DNA of 64,000 nt from Teratosphaeria epicoccoides (GCA_021401465.1 JADDMT010000114.1:24347-88346); one strand, 5' to 3'; shown: positions 1 through 11,939, counted from the stretch's first letter. Notes: generated by a model not told the origin, from the letters alone. Made by a program: numbers and translations.

Positions 1-927
1 GCTAAGAAACAAGTAAACCATAAGTAACACTATCTCCGCCAGCTCGCTAGACTTCAGGAAACACGGCTAGACCCCCGTTCAGAACACTACTGTGTCTCTA
101 CGCCCGCCTGCTCGCTAGCCGACCATGGCCTCAGAAACGTGTGTCGAGATGCACATATGCACTTGTTAGCGCATCTCGTTCCTCTGCACGTAGTACTAGA
201 CGATGAACGGCTTGTTCATTGTGCCATTCAAAGTGGCCAAGTTGTTGTGGGCTCCTACGACGACGTCGCCGAACTCGCCCTGCAGACGCTGTCTAAACTG
301 TAGAGAGAACTCGTCGTATAATGGCTCTATGTCGTATGTATTCCACAGGCCTTAGTAGAATGCCTAGGTGTACTAGTCTTCTGTCTTGTACTCGACATTG
401 ACCTTCTTTTGGCCTGACTAGTTAGCGTCTTCCGTCTTCATCACAATGAAGACAACCTTCCCATTCCTTTTGCTCCTAAACACACGGACCCCCCTACAAC
501 TTATCTAAGGGGCGTTAGGGGTCCCATTGTAACTGACGACGATTAGCCCGCCGAAGAAAAGCTCATGTGCACCTAGTAGTCTAGTAAGTAGCACTCCGAA
601 CACCTTGTTCGTAATTAGGGGCAGTACACTGTCAGCCTGCTCCCTCGTCGCGCGACTCGCCATGTCCTCCCCTTCAAAGATCTTCTTAAACGGCAGGATT
701 TTGACGCGTCTAGTAAACATGAAGTTAGTGACTAGTCGTCATATCTCAGGGTTGACTGCATACTCATTCCTATTCTAGGTTAGCCGCCTAGCGCAGCTGT
801 CCTTGTAGTTGTCGTGCTAGTCGATTATCTGGCAATTCTTGCTGCAGTAGGCTACTGCCTGACATGGGCACATCTTGAGTAGGCTGTCGATGCCACAATT
901 GGCGCATTAAGCGACTATGCTAGCCAT
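1..927 (-). pseudogene. MYND zinc-finger protein carried by the transposon (copy A, 3' part outside window)
   Basis: Reading minus from the ATG at 927, residues 8-45 form a MYND finger: CANC, then MCPC, then AYCSKNCQ, then a final Cys at 45. MYND fingers bind zinc and usually mediate protein-protein contacts, often in chromatin proteins. The Trp before the last ligands is now TAG and the expected His at 41 is Tyr, both explained by CpA-to-TpA. A long conserved region of unknown function follows, including the stretch FTRRVKILPFKKIFEG. The frame stays open apart from TAGs down to the window edge. Copy B shows that the gene continues about 0.5 kb further, probably after an intron. It diverges from the methyltransferase-like gene across about 850 bp. 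MYND assignment is firm; the cellular role is unknown. Confidence 0.7.
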
Positions 928-1776
928 TGTCTCGAATAGTAAGATAGAGGGTTGATTGATGTTGCTGCTACTTGTGTGTATCAGGCAAGTCTTCGAAGTT
1001 AGTTGATGTAATCAGTAAAGAGTTAAAGTAGAAGAGCAGTAGTAGATATAGATATCCCTTGCTGCCGAGTGCACGTGCTGCCGCCTAGCTAGCGCACATG
1101 AGGCCCTCGTAACTGCCGTCTAGATCAGTTAGCTGCCACGTGCCGCTATGTGCTACATGCAGGTAGTTATCGCTCTTAACAAAGAAGCAGCAAACATGGC
1201 GACATCCATCCTATGTAGCTGTGTCTGCCGAGTGCACATGCCGCCGTCGAGCTAGCGTTAGTGTGACTATGTCGCGGTTGCTACTATTCCTAATGCCTCC
1301 GTATAGTAGTGGATAAGGTCCGTAGGTCGCAACCACGAGGATCATTTTTTACTGCCTTTCGAGGCAGAATCGCCTGATATCGTGCCTTCTTCATTCAGTT
1401 ATGTGCCTAGGCAGCAGTGTGTGATATTCAACCGAATCTGTGACAGCGTCGCGTGCCTTCTGTTTCTGACCATTTTTCAGGCAGCAGCGTCATGTGCCTT
1501 CCATTTCTGGTCATTTTTCAGGCAGAAGCTAATGATATGACGATACAACGTATGCGGTTAGCGACCATGCAGAGCACATGACCCACAGCTACTAAAATAC
1601 AAAAGAAGCTTAGTGCTCCAAACTTCTTTCTTTCAAACAACTACCTCATCTAGTACTCGGCTTCTTCTTCAGCATCTATACAGATACTAGCACACCGACA
1701 ACACCACAGCATGTAAGCATTGTATGCTTGTATGACGAGACTATAAACTGACGCGCTAGTAGAATCGAAACCTACC
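928..1776. promoter_or_regulatory. Divergent intergenic region between the MYND and methyltransferase-like genes, with short repeats
   Basis: No coding signal was recognised. The stretch separates two divergent genes and so probably holds both promoters. It has imperfect repeats: a block around 1063-1100 with GTGCACGTGCTGCCGCC recurs near 1227-1260, and a roughly 47-bp block containing ATTTTTCAGGCAG occurs twice at about 1450-1530. CACGTG and GTGCAC palindromes lie inside the first block. Confidence 0.5.
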
Positions 1777-3071
1777 ATGTCGAAGAATCCGACCCTAGAC
1801 CTAGAGCTGGCGATCGGTGTGGGTTCTAAGCACGCCGAGTTCGCGGCCGACTACGTCCGCGATACCGTCTAGGCATCAGAAGCCGCTGTCGCGCTGCAGA
1901 AGGCATATCCGGACTTCGATGCCTACGAGGATCTCGTTAACTACGCCCCTTAGGTAGAGCATCGAGCTAGGCACAAGGTGCTCGACGTCGCATGCGGCGG
2001 TAGCCTGATTAGGCTCCTAGCGAGTGCAAAGCTAGCTGCGCCAGATAGTGTATACTTCCTAGACTTCTGTGCTAAGATACTAGATAAGAGCTAGTAGTAT
2101 GTGTTATAGCTAGGCCTTAGAGGCAATACTATTACTAACTAATCTTTAGTACCATGCGGGACTACTAGGGAAGCGTGGACTCGCAGCGCTTCATCTAGGC
2201 GAGGCTCGGTCGCACCCCTACAGCTAGCATCAAGCAGGCTGCTAGATGCCCTGACGGCTTTTAGATAGTATTTGCAAAGGGCGTGCTAGAGATGTTCGAG
2301 CCACAGGTCTATTCGGGGCTAATCCGCTAGCTGCGCGAGCTAGTTAGTGACAACGGCTAGCTAATCTTGGATTAGAAGGAGCCTGCTCCTAGCTAGCAGC
2401 TACTCTTGCACCGACCAAGCGAGGCTACTTCCATGGCCTATCGAGAGTACACTATAAGAGACTAGGCCTTGTTGCCATCGCGCATTCAGAATGTTTAGCA
2501 CCCCGCCCTACTAAGTCCTGGCTTTGACCGTCTAATCACGCAGTACACTATGATCGCTAGCTAGGACGAATTGGCGAGGGCGCAGAGATCTATGCTTGCT
2601 TTCTTCGCTAAGCCTAGTGTAGCAAATGAGGTGTCCCTCTACGCAGACTTTCTGACCTACTACCCGACGGATCAGTTAACTGCTCTCTACGGCTTATTCG
2701 TCAAGCGAGCAAGAACCCGTGTCAGCCATCTAACCGCGGCGTTAGAGGTCAAAGTCGACATGGCGTGGCGTGAATAGCTTAATAGCAAGATCGGTAGTAC
2801 TACTCCTAGGCAGAGGGGTTTCCGGGTCGAGCTCTCATATACTCTCCTCATTAAGCCCATGGTTACGATATCTCTTAATCAAGTTAAACGGGAATTGTCG
2901 CGCACAGAGAGACGTGCGCTAGAACAACGGGTAGCGAAGGCTCTGCAGAAAGGGTAGTAAATGTGCGAGGTAGATGAGCTAGCTAGCTGCCTGGACGCTA
3001 GCTAGCAGAGAGATGTGCATGCGATGAGAGACTTTCGGCTAGTGGCACTAACTACCAATCCTGCGGCATGA
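1777..3071 (+). pseudogene. SAM-dependent methyltransferase-like gene with one intron (copy A)
   Basis: ATG at 1777. Removing the intron 2097-2149 gives one 414-codon frame ending at TGA 3069-3071, broken only by TAGs at Q/W positions. Residues 68-75 read VLDVACGG, like class I methyltransferase motif I. Residues 93-106 (YFLDFCAKILDKS) fit the acidic second strand and following helix. Residues about 144-157 (FWIVFAKGVLEMF) and 170-182 (LVSDNGQLILDQK, with Q/W inferred at TAG) fit motif IV and the next strand. The substrate is unknown; a nucleic-acid or protein target is equally possible. The C-terminal half (about 190-413) is unrecognised and helical. The gene diverges from the MYND gene and converges on the transposase. 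The methyltransferase call rests on motif order only. Confidence 0.55.
2097..2149 (+). other. Intron in the methyltransferase-like gene
   Basis: The 53-nt interval starts GTATGT, has TTACTAAC near its 3' end and ends CTTTAG. Splicing it joins two different reading frames into one of exactly 414 codons. Copy B keeps the same structure at its counterpart (donor GTACGT, acceptor CTCTAG). This is typical ascomycete intron architecture. Confidence 0.75.
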
Positions 3072-3440
3072 CTAATAAGTAGTTATGCACGTAGGTAGAA
3101 GACCTGCTTCCGGCCGCAGCAGGCGGCAATTCATGACTTTCTTGAGAACTTACTAAGCATCCACCTCTTAGCGACGTGCCTGCCGTCGAAAAGAAGCTTG
3201 CAGCCGTCATCGCTAAACACGAGTTTCCCTTTCTCAAGGTTAGTAGCCGCGATTCTGACTAATCATACATACATATGCTAACTAGTTGTGTTTCTAGCTC
3301 CTAGCCGAGCTTCGTAACAAGATCTACGAAGGAGTCATTATGTCGCCTACCCCGATTAGCATCATGTTCAACTACGGCATAGGTCAGCTGAGTGGCTAAG
3401 TCGTCAAGTCCACTAGCGCTAGCTAGAAGAACTACGTGCT
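3072..3440. other. Spacer between convergent methyltransferase-like gene and transposase
   Basis: No conserved reading frame was recognised on either strand. The stretch probably contains the 3' untranslated regions of the two convergent genes. The same sequence is kept in copy B with C-to-T type changes. Confidence 0.4.
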
Positions 3441-6400
3441 AGGAGCCCTCCTTGCGGCGTGCTACCTTCATCGAGCTCACTAGTATGGCATTCGTTGCGC
3501 ATGTCACGATCGTTTGCGTTTGTTTCTCCTCGATTAGTCCTGAGTAGAGCTGCTAGCGACGCCACGCTTAAGCGATGGCGGCCCTTCCTTGCTAGTAGCC
3601 GCAATATCGCGCTCCTTAGCTGTATTCAGGCGATGCAGCTTGTGTTTAGTTGCTACCCTAGACTCTTGTTCCTCCTAGTCCGCATTGTATATGAAGTTGT
3701 AGGTCTTAAAGTCGGCAGTGTTGTTAATGTACATGTCATATTAGCCGGAGGTGTCATATTCGTCCGTTAGCATAACGTGGATGCTGTAGTAGACGCTAGT
3801 AAGCCCGTAGATGCGGCGACCTTGCAGAGTACCTTCCTATGGGCCGGAACGCATCGCTATGATTACCATCATGCCATGAACATCGTCTGCTCTTCTAGCC
3901 GGATCTTTCGGCCAGAACAGGTCTACGAACACACCTGTGTAGGTCAGACGTTTATTATGTGCTAGTATTATGTAGTTGTAGCCGTCTACTATGACGCGCG
4001 ATTTCTTGTCTCGGAAGGTTACGACATATAACAGGCAAGCAGGCAGCCGGCCCTCGAAGGCGACGACTAGGTCGATTTGTCCATTAACGCTAGCAGTCTC
4101 GTCCGCAACTAGCGGCACTTCGTACTCCTAGACCTAGAGCTAGTCGTTACGGCGATTGTCCTGGATTCCTTGCTAGTTCGGGGTACATCTAACGACGTCT
4201 GGCTTAGTTGTAGATAGATCGTCGGGATCCTTATGATGCATCTTCTAGCACCGTATACTAGCATGGAAAGATACATCTAAATCGTCGACCTAATCCGGTC
4301 TTCTCTCGATCCTGTCAGGATCAAGACGCATTGTATTCGACGTCGATGTTATATTAGATGACGCCTAGCACTCTCTAACAAACACTGCAGTAGCATGACG
4401 GAAGTGAGGCCCTACCTCTAGCCCCATGTGTGCTACTACATTACTAACTGTCCTCTATATGTCTCTACCTAGTGACGATTAGCTAGATCTTAGCCTTTGC
4501 CAGCCAAGGAAGGCTTCGACATCCTTCTGCTCCGTCAGTTAAGGCACTTCGCGCTCCCGAGCCTCTTAACGTTCGGCCTTAGTCTGCTGCCGGAACGTTA
4601 GGCTAGTATCAAAGAATGTAAGCATAGTGATCTTTCGCTAGAAGTGCTCCATAATTTGGTCCTCCTATCTGTTCTTCTTGTTAGTTAATTTGAATAGCTT
4701 CTTGACGTATTTAACATGCTTGTGTTCAAAGTAGCTAGTGTCGAGGTCTAGCGCGTTGCCAAAGAGCCGTATCATGTCTACGTAGTGTGTAAGGGCATGA
4801 AACTTAGGAAAATTGAAGTGCCCTTGCGGTTCACACACATTGGCTACTGTCTTAGGCTCCTCCGCTCGCTCTGTCTGCGCTTTCTTCTTTCTCAGCTCTC
4901 CTTTGCTTATGCGGTACTCCCTAAACTCTTCTTTATACTAGTTGCATCGGAACAGGGCGAGGACCATAAACCGGAGCGTTTCGCTATCATGTGAAGGATA
5001 TTACGCTAACTAAGAGAAGTCTACTATCGCCCGCAAGAACCGGATAGCGCCATGTGCCTTGGCCTCTTCTAACAGTGGCACGAAGACTAGGAGCAACTGT
5101 CGTAGCACACTCTTCTGCTCCTAGCCTGTCTATTAGCTTACTACGGACATCTGGCTAAATACCCGGAGGTTCCTGAATGCAGGCACCGCCGCGAAGCGAC
5201 AGTCGATGATGACATCTAGTTGATGATCCACGACAGTCTTGCCTTTGTTACTCTTTCTTGCCGCTTTATGCTAGCCCTCGGCTTGTAGGAGTGCCGCTCT
5301 AGCTCGCTTCGAAGACAGAGGCAGTCGACTCTTAAGCAAATCTCGCGTCTAATCCATGACGTACATTAATACGCCCTTGAAGAGTTAGTAGAGCATGTCT
5401 ACCATTAGCGTCTTGTAGATATTTAGGCCAGGGTGCCCGAATGCAAAGTTCGGCAGGTCGTGCACGTGGCTGCCCTAGTCCTTCTTCGCTGCTCGCTAGA
5501 GCATGATTTGTATTTGCGTGTCCTTATGTATCCGCTATGGCGCAACCGCTTCGAGGTCTTCGCGTTTTTCTGGATCGATTATACATATCGTGTAGTAGCG
5601 GTTGTTCTTCACGCCTGTGATTATCACCTGTTCTTAGTAGTCGCTTGCGTATACTGCGATATTTAGGAAACATCGCCATGTCTCGCCATCCGCACACAAG
5701 ACGTCGAGGCCCTCGCCCGCGGCGAGCTTAGTAATAGGGTCGAACATTGTCTTCATGCAGCGATGGTATAGCTCGTCCCTAATGCTTCCTTTCCCGCCTT
5801 TGACTACTAGTAGCATCGCTAGGAGCACGCTGCCTAGTCGATGGTTAGAGTTACGAACCGATCTAGGCAGGTTGCTAATCGTCAAGTACACTAGCCATGC
5901 GATCAGGTCACCTTGATGATTAGTAACCTGTGTCTTGTCACTAGCAAGAATTAGTGGCACAATTGTCGCTCTGTCTATTCTAAGCTCTTTCTGTTTATCC
6001 TACTACTAGTCTACAGAGGCCATGTCCTGATAGATCCGCCTAGGCGGGTTATCTAGAGTCTCGAGGCAATAAGGCGCGTACACGAGATCATTCCTGAAAC
6101 CCTTGTGCCCTATAAGAAAGCGCACAACGTCTTCGACTTTCTAGTGCCTTAGAGGCACTGTCTTGACACTAGAGGTCGACTGTAGAGATTCTAATTCGAT
6201 GTTCGTAATGCTCTAATTTGCAATGAATAGTAGTTAGCAGGCACTTACTTCTCGGATCTTGTCCTTGAGCTCCACGCCTGACCGAAAGCTAAGCAGTTCG
6301 TGGATCTTCTGCAGCTAGGGATTCTTGAATAACCGATCGATGGCGTTGCTCGAAATGCCTTCGTGTAAGAGCTAGTATGCGAATGCTACATCTGCATCAC

Positions 6401-7130
6401 TTTAGAAGAAGGCACAGCCCTATTCGTTAAGTTCCTTATCTGTCTGTTCGTTAGACCTAGTCAAGGTTATTACTAACTCGGTAGGATTACGGCTCAACAT
6501 ACACTTTGATTAGCCTGCCCGCCATGAGACCACCTACGCTAAAAGGTGTCCGCTTGTACGGTTGCTCGTACCTAGCAGACGACAGCCTACTAGCGCGCAT
6601 ATGGATTGAAGCCGAGCTGTGCTCGCTCGTGACGCCGTGTAGCCTACCCGTTTGGCTGCTATTCGTGTCTCCATACCGTCCATCTAGAGATGTGGCGTCT
6701 CTTGTGAATGCTGCTAGGTCGTCGTAGAGACTAAGCGCGTCGATGTTACTACTGTTATCGTCGATTGCCCTAGCCGTCGCTGCCATCTCTTTCTCTTGCA
6801 TGTGAGCCTCATTGAACACAGGCTCGACGACTGTGACTAGTTCCTTGTTTGCAACATACTGCCTATCTACTCCCGCAGCATCGTCGACTAATGCCCCCTC
6901 CTCGTAGGCGAGGACATTGTCTGCTGATTAAGTTTCGACTCTGTCGTTCGAGTCTAAGGAGATGTTCAAATCTGACGCGTATTTCTCGTCGGGTCTAAGA
7001 TCCATAGTGCCCTGATTAATGAAGTGCTAAAACTTCGCCGCCATGCAGGTAGGAACATGCTAGGCATAACTACTATGACCTTTTAATGCCTTGCTGCAGC
7101 CTGTATAGTATAGTATGCGCTATGAAGCTA
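3441..7130 (-). pseudogene. Plavaka-family transposase (copy A)
   Basis: Minus-strand translation gives the family's hallmarks in order. At the N-terminus (near 7080) is a degenerate Cys/His finger (TGCSKALKGHSSYAQHVPTC). Near 5900-5960 is PLILASDKTQVTNHQGD followed by VYLTISNLPRSVR. Near 5690-5740 is FDPITKLAAGEGLDVLCADG. Near 5430 is NFAFGHPGLNIYK. Near 4780-4840 is GHFNFPKFHALTHYVDMIRL. The C-terminal segment at 3837-4118 includes DGYNYIILAHNKRLTYTG and FVDLFWPKDPARRADDVHG. Plavaka transposases are DDE-type enzymes of large fungal DNA transposons. The frame changes at least twice, from introns or indels, and there are many TAGs. The exact N- and C-termini are uncertain. It converges with the methyltransferase-like gene. 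Confidence 0.85.
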
Positions 7131-7899
7131 TCGTCGACGTAGTGTGTTGCAAAGGCTACGGCGCTCATAGACGCGTCAATCACTATAAACACCCGACCCC
7201 TAGAAAGAGGTGCGCGTGCCGCGCGGGTAGCTGATTTCCGCTCGGACGGTTCATCCTGTTAGCCGGCTATGCGTGGTTAGGGTTAGTGTTTAGGTTGATA
7301 GAAGAATCGAGTGTTATTAGAGTGTAGTAGTAAAGGAGGGCCTAGAGTAGACGAAAATGGATGTGCCGGGAGTATACTAGCGGCAGTTATATTAGCTAAC
7401 TCATTCTGTCGATCGCAGGTAGTACGAGCGCTATTTTGGCCGGGAATCCTGAATTTCGAGTAGTTTCATATATAAATCTAAAGTGTATAGTATTCATATG
7501 CATAGAGTCATACCCTCTATTACTAGCGGCTTAGATGTGTGGCGTAGACATAGTAGGAGTGCCGCTAGTATACTACTAGCAGTCGTTGTCTGTCGATTGT
7601 AAGGGTTTAAAACGTGTGGTAGCGATCTATAGGTCGGACCTTGACGTAGCAGTAGTAGACGTACCGCTAGTATACTACTAGCATTTAGTAGTCGTTAAGT
7701 ACATTCGAACGGACGAGATGATTAGTGTTATGCATATACTCTATCAGATGAGGTGCTTGTATAGTCGCTATCTGAAACGATACTACTCGCGCACGACTAC
7801 TAGCATTACTCTATCACAAGATTGCAGTCAAACCCTAGTTAATCTGTCATCTTACGCTAGCCTGCGCAGCCTGTACGATCCTATGCCTCTCTACTCGCC
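7131..7899. repeat. Intergenic region of the transposon with hairpin-forming 17-mers
   Basis: No gene was recognised. The near-palindrome GCTAGTATACTACTAGC (7-bp arms around TAC) occurs at about 7563-7580 and 7666-7682, and a partial copy AGTATACTAGCGGC lies at 7371-7384. The same 17-mer recurs in the subterminal region at 12703-12719 and, inverted, at 11948-11964. A short (TTAGGG)-like run near 7275 is too short to be telomeric. Confidence 0.5.
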
Positions 7900-8460
7900 C
7901 TGATCATTGCGCATGGTATTAATGAAGTCGTCACTAGTCTGCTAACAGTTCATAGTCTACTCTCCGAATTAGCTCTATGGCGCAACCTAGTAAAATCTCA
8001 TTGCCTCTGTTAATCGCGCTAACTGCATTAATCGAGTGTGACTAACCCTACTACAGGCTTGCCTAGTCGACTGCTGTTTTAAGTTGTCATCTAGTATCGT
8101 GATAGCGTCGGCAGGTGCAAGAGTTACGCTACTCTCAATTTTGTTCACGGTCGATATAAGTAACCAAGGGTCGTCTTAGTAGCCTTTAACAATAGGATTA
8201 GTAGTCACGAAGTCCCCTACAATCATGGCCTTATCTTTCGACCTGTAATCTAGCCCGATGAACCTATCTATCTTGTTGAATCTGTCTAGGATGTGACCGT
8301 TCTCTACTACCTACTAGAGATACTAGTCAAAGTCAGTACATGTTAGGCAAGGAAACGGTTGCCTTCTAGGCATAGGCTCGAGTATCCTGTTCCTATATGC
8401 GTGTCTCAAGTGCCACAATTATTAGGACCCTAGCGTCTAGATCATGCCTGCTACAGATAG
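7900..8460 (-). pseudogene. SNF2-type helicase C-terminal-like fragment (copy A)
   Basis: Read on the minus strand, this stretch gives a conserved open frame broken by TAGs only. It contains WLLISTVNKIESSVTLAPAD, which resembles SNF2 helicase motif V with the following strand, then ITILDDN, then a segment ending QACSRVSHTR, where helicase motif VI (Q..GR.HR.GQ) is expected. Upstream lies a helical stretch with DRFNKIDRFIGLDYRSKDK. No ATPase (Walker A or DEAH) half was found within the element, so this is a truncated gene or a helicase-C-only protein. SNF2 proteins remodel chromatin; any such role here is inference. The Arg finger region is already non-canonical. Confidence 0.4.
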
Positions 8461-8665
8461 TGTCGTAGCGGACTAGAAGATAGACAATGCGGCGTCGCAT
8501 ATACGACGGCTATGGCTATGGCGATGAAGTGCGAAAAGCGCGGAAGGGTCCGCTGCATCTTTTATCTGAAGTTAGCTAAGAGACTAACGAGTATAAATAA
8601 CGCGTGTTTCGAGCAATCCTGACATCTGTAATTCAAACAGACACGATACAGGCACAGCCCGAACG

Positions 8666-9037
8666 ATGAGTGTGCGTGTTTCCTCGACAAGAACCTCTAA
8701 GACCTAGCGCGGCACGATTCACAAACCTAAGGCGCCGCGACAGCAGAGCATAGGCACAATCGAAGCGGGCCTTGTACTTCGACATAACGATTACCTACGC
8801 CTATACGCTGCGTTAGAAGAACGGATGGAGCAGCTTAGCCTACTTGGCCGAATTGCGCGGTTAATAGCAGCGAAGGAGCGCATGTTCCAGGAAACGAGCG
8901 CCTTCTTTAGTAGTAGCAGGGAATTGCAACTCAAATTCCTAGCGACAGCAGAGGCGTTACAGACACGAGCAGGGGAGGTCAGTTTTCGGCATCTACTATA
9001 CAAGATATTGTCAAACTATCGGCAGCGGACGGTCTAG
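8666..9037 (+). pseudogene. Small helical protein gene, unknown function (copy A)
   Basis: ATG at 8666 gives a 124-codon frame with one internal TAG and a terminal TAG that may itself be a mutated Q or W. The product is mostly helical and charged (LYAALEERMEQLSLLGRIAR, then ETSAFFSSSRELQLK), suggesting a short coiled coil. Copy B has exactly the same length at 54576-54947 with several extra stops, so the frame was conserved before mutation. I do not recognise the family. It lies between the divergent SNF2-like fragment and the DUF6532-like gene. Confidence 0.45.
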
Positions 9038-9608
9038 AAGTCAGCAATTACCCGGGGTTAACACGAAGGTAGTACGGCTGTTATGGTTTAAATGCAGCTC
9101 GAAGGCCTTTAGAACAATACGTACAGGATATTCTCTCGTATGCAGAACGAATCTCACTACTGTATACGCAGGATCTACCGCAGAGCAACTACATCCGTTA
9201 GGCTGTGTCGTACAGGCGGACGTGCTATATAGCGCGGATGTTTCGTGGTACCTATACTAGCTATCATTGAAGAATCAATGCTAACCGAGGCTAGTTCTAC
9301 TAGCGGTATTTTAATAGCATACCGCTAGCAAGCTAAAAGTACCGCCGGCTAATAGGGAAGCGCAATTTCAGGGGTAGCTGAATTTAGATGACACTCGCGC
9401 GTCGCAAGATACTGTAAACATCGCGTCCCCTCCTTCTTCTGCATTAATAGACGCCACGTAGCTACATTAGACGGTAACTCGTAGTATGTGCATATTTACA
9501 TGCTATAGATATTATCCTTTACTGACCTGCTACTAGACCTACACGACCGAGAAGGATATACCGCGCTCTGTTCTCTGCCGATCCTTTAAGTCACGTCCTT
9601 CTTTAATC
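9038..9608. other. Spacer with a perfect 10-bp hairpin
   Basis: No gene was assigned, although some open frame continues past 9037. At 9300-9328 CTAGCGGTAT is followed by its exact reverse complement after a 9-nt loop. Copy B keeps the hairpin unchanged. It could be a terminator-like or processing structure of the preceding transcript. Confidence 0.4.
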
Positions 9609-11939
9609 ATGCCTTCGAAGAAAGACAGACAACAGAGGTCACGTTCCGCGTCATCTGGTAGCGGTTCGAATTACGATCCGGCGAATGATTTAGAAGACCT
9701 GCCGAGCAACGATGGCGATAGTGTAGATGACAGCAACGAGGAGATAGCTAACTAGGAACATGAGGATTTTACAGTGCCTAAAGCCTATACAAAGGCGACT
9801 AATGTAAGAAGCTACCCGCATATGGCGGCCATGCTAACATGCATATAGACGACGACGTACTAGTCACGAAGAGACTAGACGCATAAGCGGTCATCCTTAC
9901 CGCTAAGGCGGAATCGGCCGAACAAGAGGCTTCGGTTATCGTCTCGCGACGCGCGACGATATAGTAGCAAACCTAAGAATGACAGGGTAAAGACATAGCA
10001 GCCAAGCATCTGTCGAGGCTATTATAATAGCCGACCTACTAATCACGGGAGCGACGGCAACAGTCAAAACTACTGTAACAGCGAGTCTCGTAGCCGCTAG
10101 GGCGATAGTAGTAGTCAAAGTCAGTCCGGGAGCTAGTCGAGCAGCCGTCGAGGCCACAACAGCAGCTAGACCACAAACTCCGACCAAGGATACGACTACT
10201 CTGGCAGCGAAGATATACGTAGTAGCCCTCCCATGCATAAAGACAAGTTAATCGAGCCTTTGCTCGTCAAAGTCCGAGAACTCTCGTGGATAGACGCTTC
10301 ATAAGGGCGGAAGGGCATTTCTGTGCTATACCCTACAGCTCCTACTTACTAGCCGAGTTATAAGCATATTGCAATTGACTAGTAGCTCGTGGCGCGTGAT
10401 ATGCTAGGGATGAAAGGTCGAGTTAGCTCGAGGCCAGACGACGTAGATTTAGATACTGTAAGTACCTGCGTAGGTCCTATGAGGAGGTGCTAATGTTAGG
10501 GGCGTAGATAAGGCAGAGGTTACGTTAGTGTCGTAACAACTGCACAAATAGGGTCAGAGAAGCTATACTCGCATGGTCCGGCAAGGTAGACGATAAGCAG
10601 GGTTTAAAGGACTAGGCCGCGGACATGTTAATAGAAAGCAGATTCGAATGCGAGAACGAAGAAGAGGTAAGGAGAGAAGGCTTAGATGTCGTCGAAAGCG
10701 CTAACATGTCACAGGACCGGAGGTTTCTGAGCCCGCTCGTGATCTTTTGTATGAAGAAGGCGTTCTTCTAGTTCAATTAGAAACTAGCATAGAATCCTTT
10801 AGAGTCACGCGAGGTAAACGCTTTCATGTTAAACAGCGTGTGTGCTACTATTACATACCTACTAGCCTAGATCAGAAATGGCCTTTCTGAGTTCAAGACA
10901 AAGGCTAGTAAGACAAGATGGGTTCTAGTTAGCAGTGTCAATATCGATGATATCTTCGAGGCCAAGAAGAAGTATTAGGAAGAGCTCAATTCCGACAGAC
11001 AGGAGGTCATCATGGCGACTATCACGGCACGTATATTAGGGGGGGAGGACGAAGGCAAGACAGCACTACTAGTGTAGGCGGCGCTAGCTATCAAGAAGGA
11101 TCGCGGCATGATAGGCTTAGAGAGGGAATACGAGGACTTGCGGAGGCGAAAGGCGCTACGCGAGAATAGTACGGGGGAGACATCGTCGAGAGGGCCTGTG
11201 CTAACTTCTACTAGGTCGTACGCAATTCTTAGGTTAGCGTAGTGTCAGCCTGACACGACGGTTAAGCTAGGCCTTAATGTCATTAATAGTAGGCGTTCGC
11301 AAGCATGTAGCGGATGTTCAAGCGGACACTAACAGAGGGAGCGAGGGCTACAACCGCAGAAGGGCAAATGTTAGTGACTATAGTAGTAAGGCAAGCGATT
11401 GTGACAGTAGCGACTAGCCGATGCAGGGACTAGAGGAGCCATTGTTGCGGGACACCCTACATAACAGTGTTGTGACAACAAGGTTAGTTTCTCGTCTAAC
11501 ATCACGGCCATGATTGCTAACATGTACTTGTCTAGTGTAAAAGCTACTATAGTCGATAAGCCCTAACCTAGACACACGCAAAATGAAAGGTTAGTAGCCT
11601 TGGCGCGTCGTAAGGGCCAGCTGTCGCTAACGAGGCGGAAGTAGCGAGAGGCCTAAGCTACGGAGTAGGCGGTTAATCGTGACTAGTGTAGACAAGCGGT
11701 ATAGGCGAGAGGACTCATGTATCGACTAAACCGTACTAATAACGGATAAGCGCTAGCGCGGCTCTAGCGAGAGGCAAAACGCAAAGACTTACTAACACAC
11801 AGTAAGTGCGATTATTAACTCTACGCATCGGCGTAGTTAATGACAATGGCTATAGGACACGAAGCTCGACCGTAAAGGACAAAGACTAAGGCGACAGTAG
11901 GAGCCAAGCTTTGCTAGAGGTAGAGGCAAAAATTGCCAG
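9609..11939 (+). pseudogene. DUF6532-like hypothetical gene of the transposon (copy A)
   Basis: ATG at 9609 (MPSKKDRQQRSRS). The first 200 codons are low complexity, rich in S, Q, R and acidic residues (suggesting disorder). The frame then shifts near 10330-10420 into a helical region: AQIRQRLRQCRNNC, ADMLIESRFECENEE, SPLVIFCMKKAFF, CATITYLLAQIRNGLSEFKT. That order (ADxLIe.rF, ..P.i.f..kaFF.., .aTiir..L.E..tG) loosely resembles DUF6532, a domain common beside fungal transposons. The tail to about 11900 includes GLEREYEDLRRRKALREN and a Cys-containing stretch. Frame changes are probably introns. Copy B covers only the first 1.3 kb before being interrupted. Gene: fairly sure; DUF6532: tentative. 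Confidence 0.45.

Noticed and set aside
7268..7290. Telomere-like GGTTAGGGTTAG
   Set aside because: Only about two repeat units, inside a transposon copy and duplicated with it in copy B; no array.
9936..10238. Minus-strand hydrophobic open frame of 100 residues
   Set aside because: Antisense to the Ser/Gln/Arg-rich region of the DUF6532-like gene; composition is a by-product of that low complexity.
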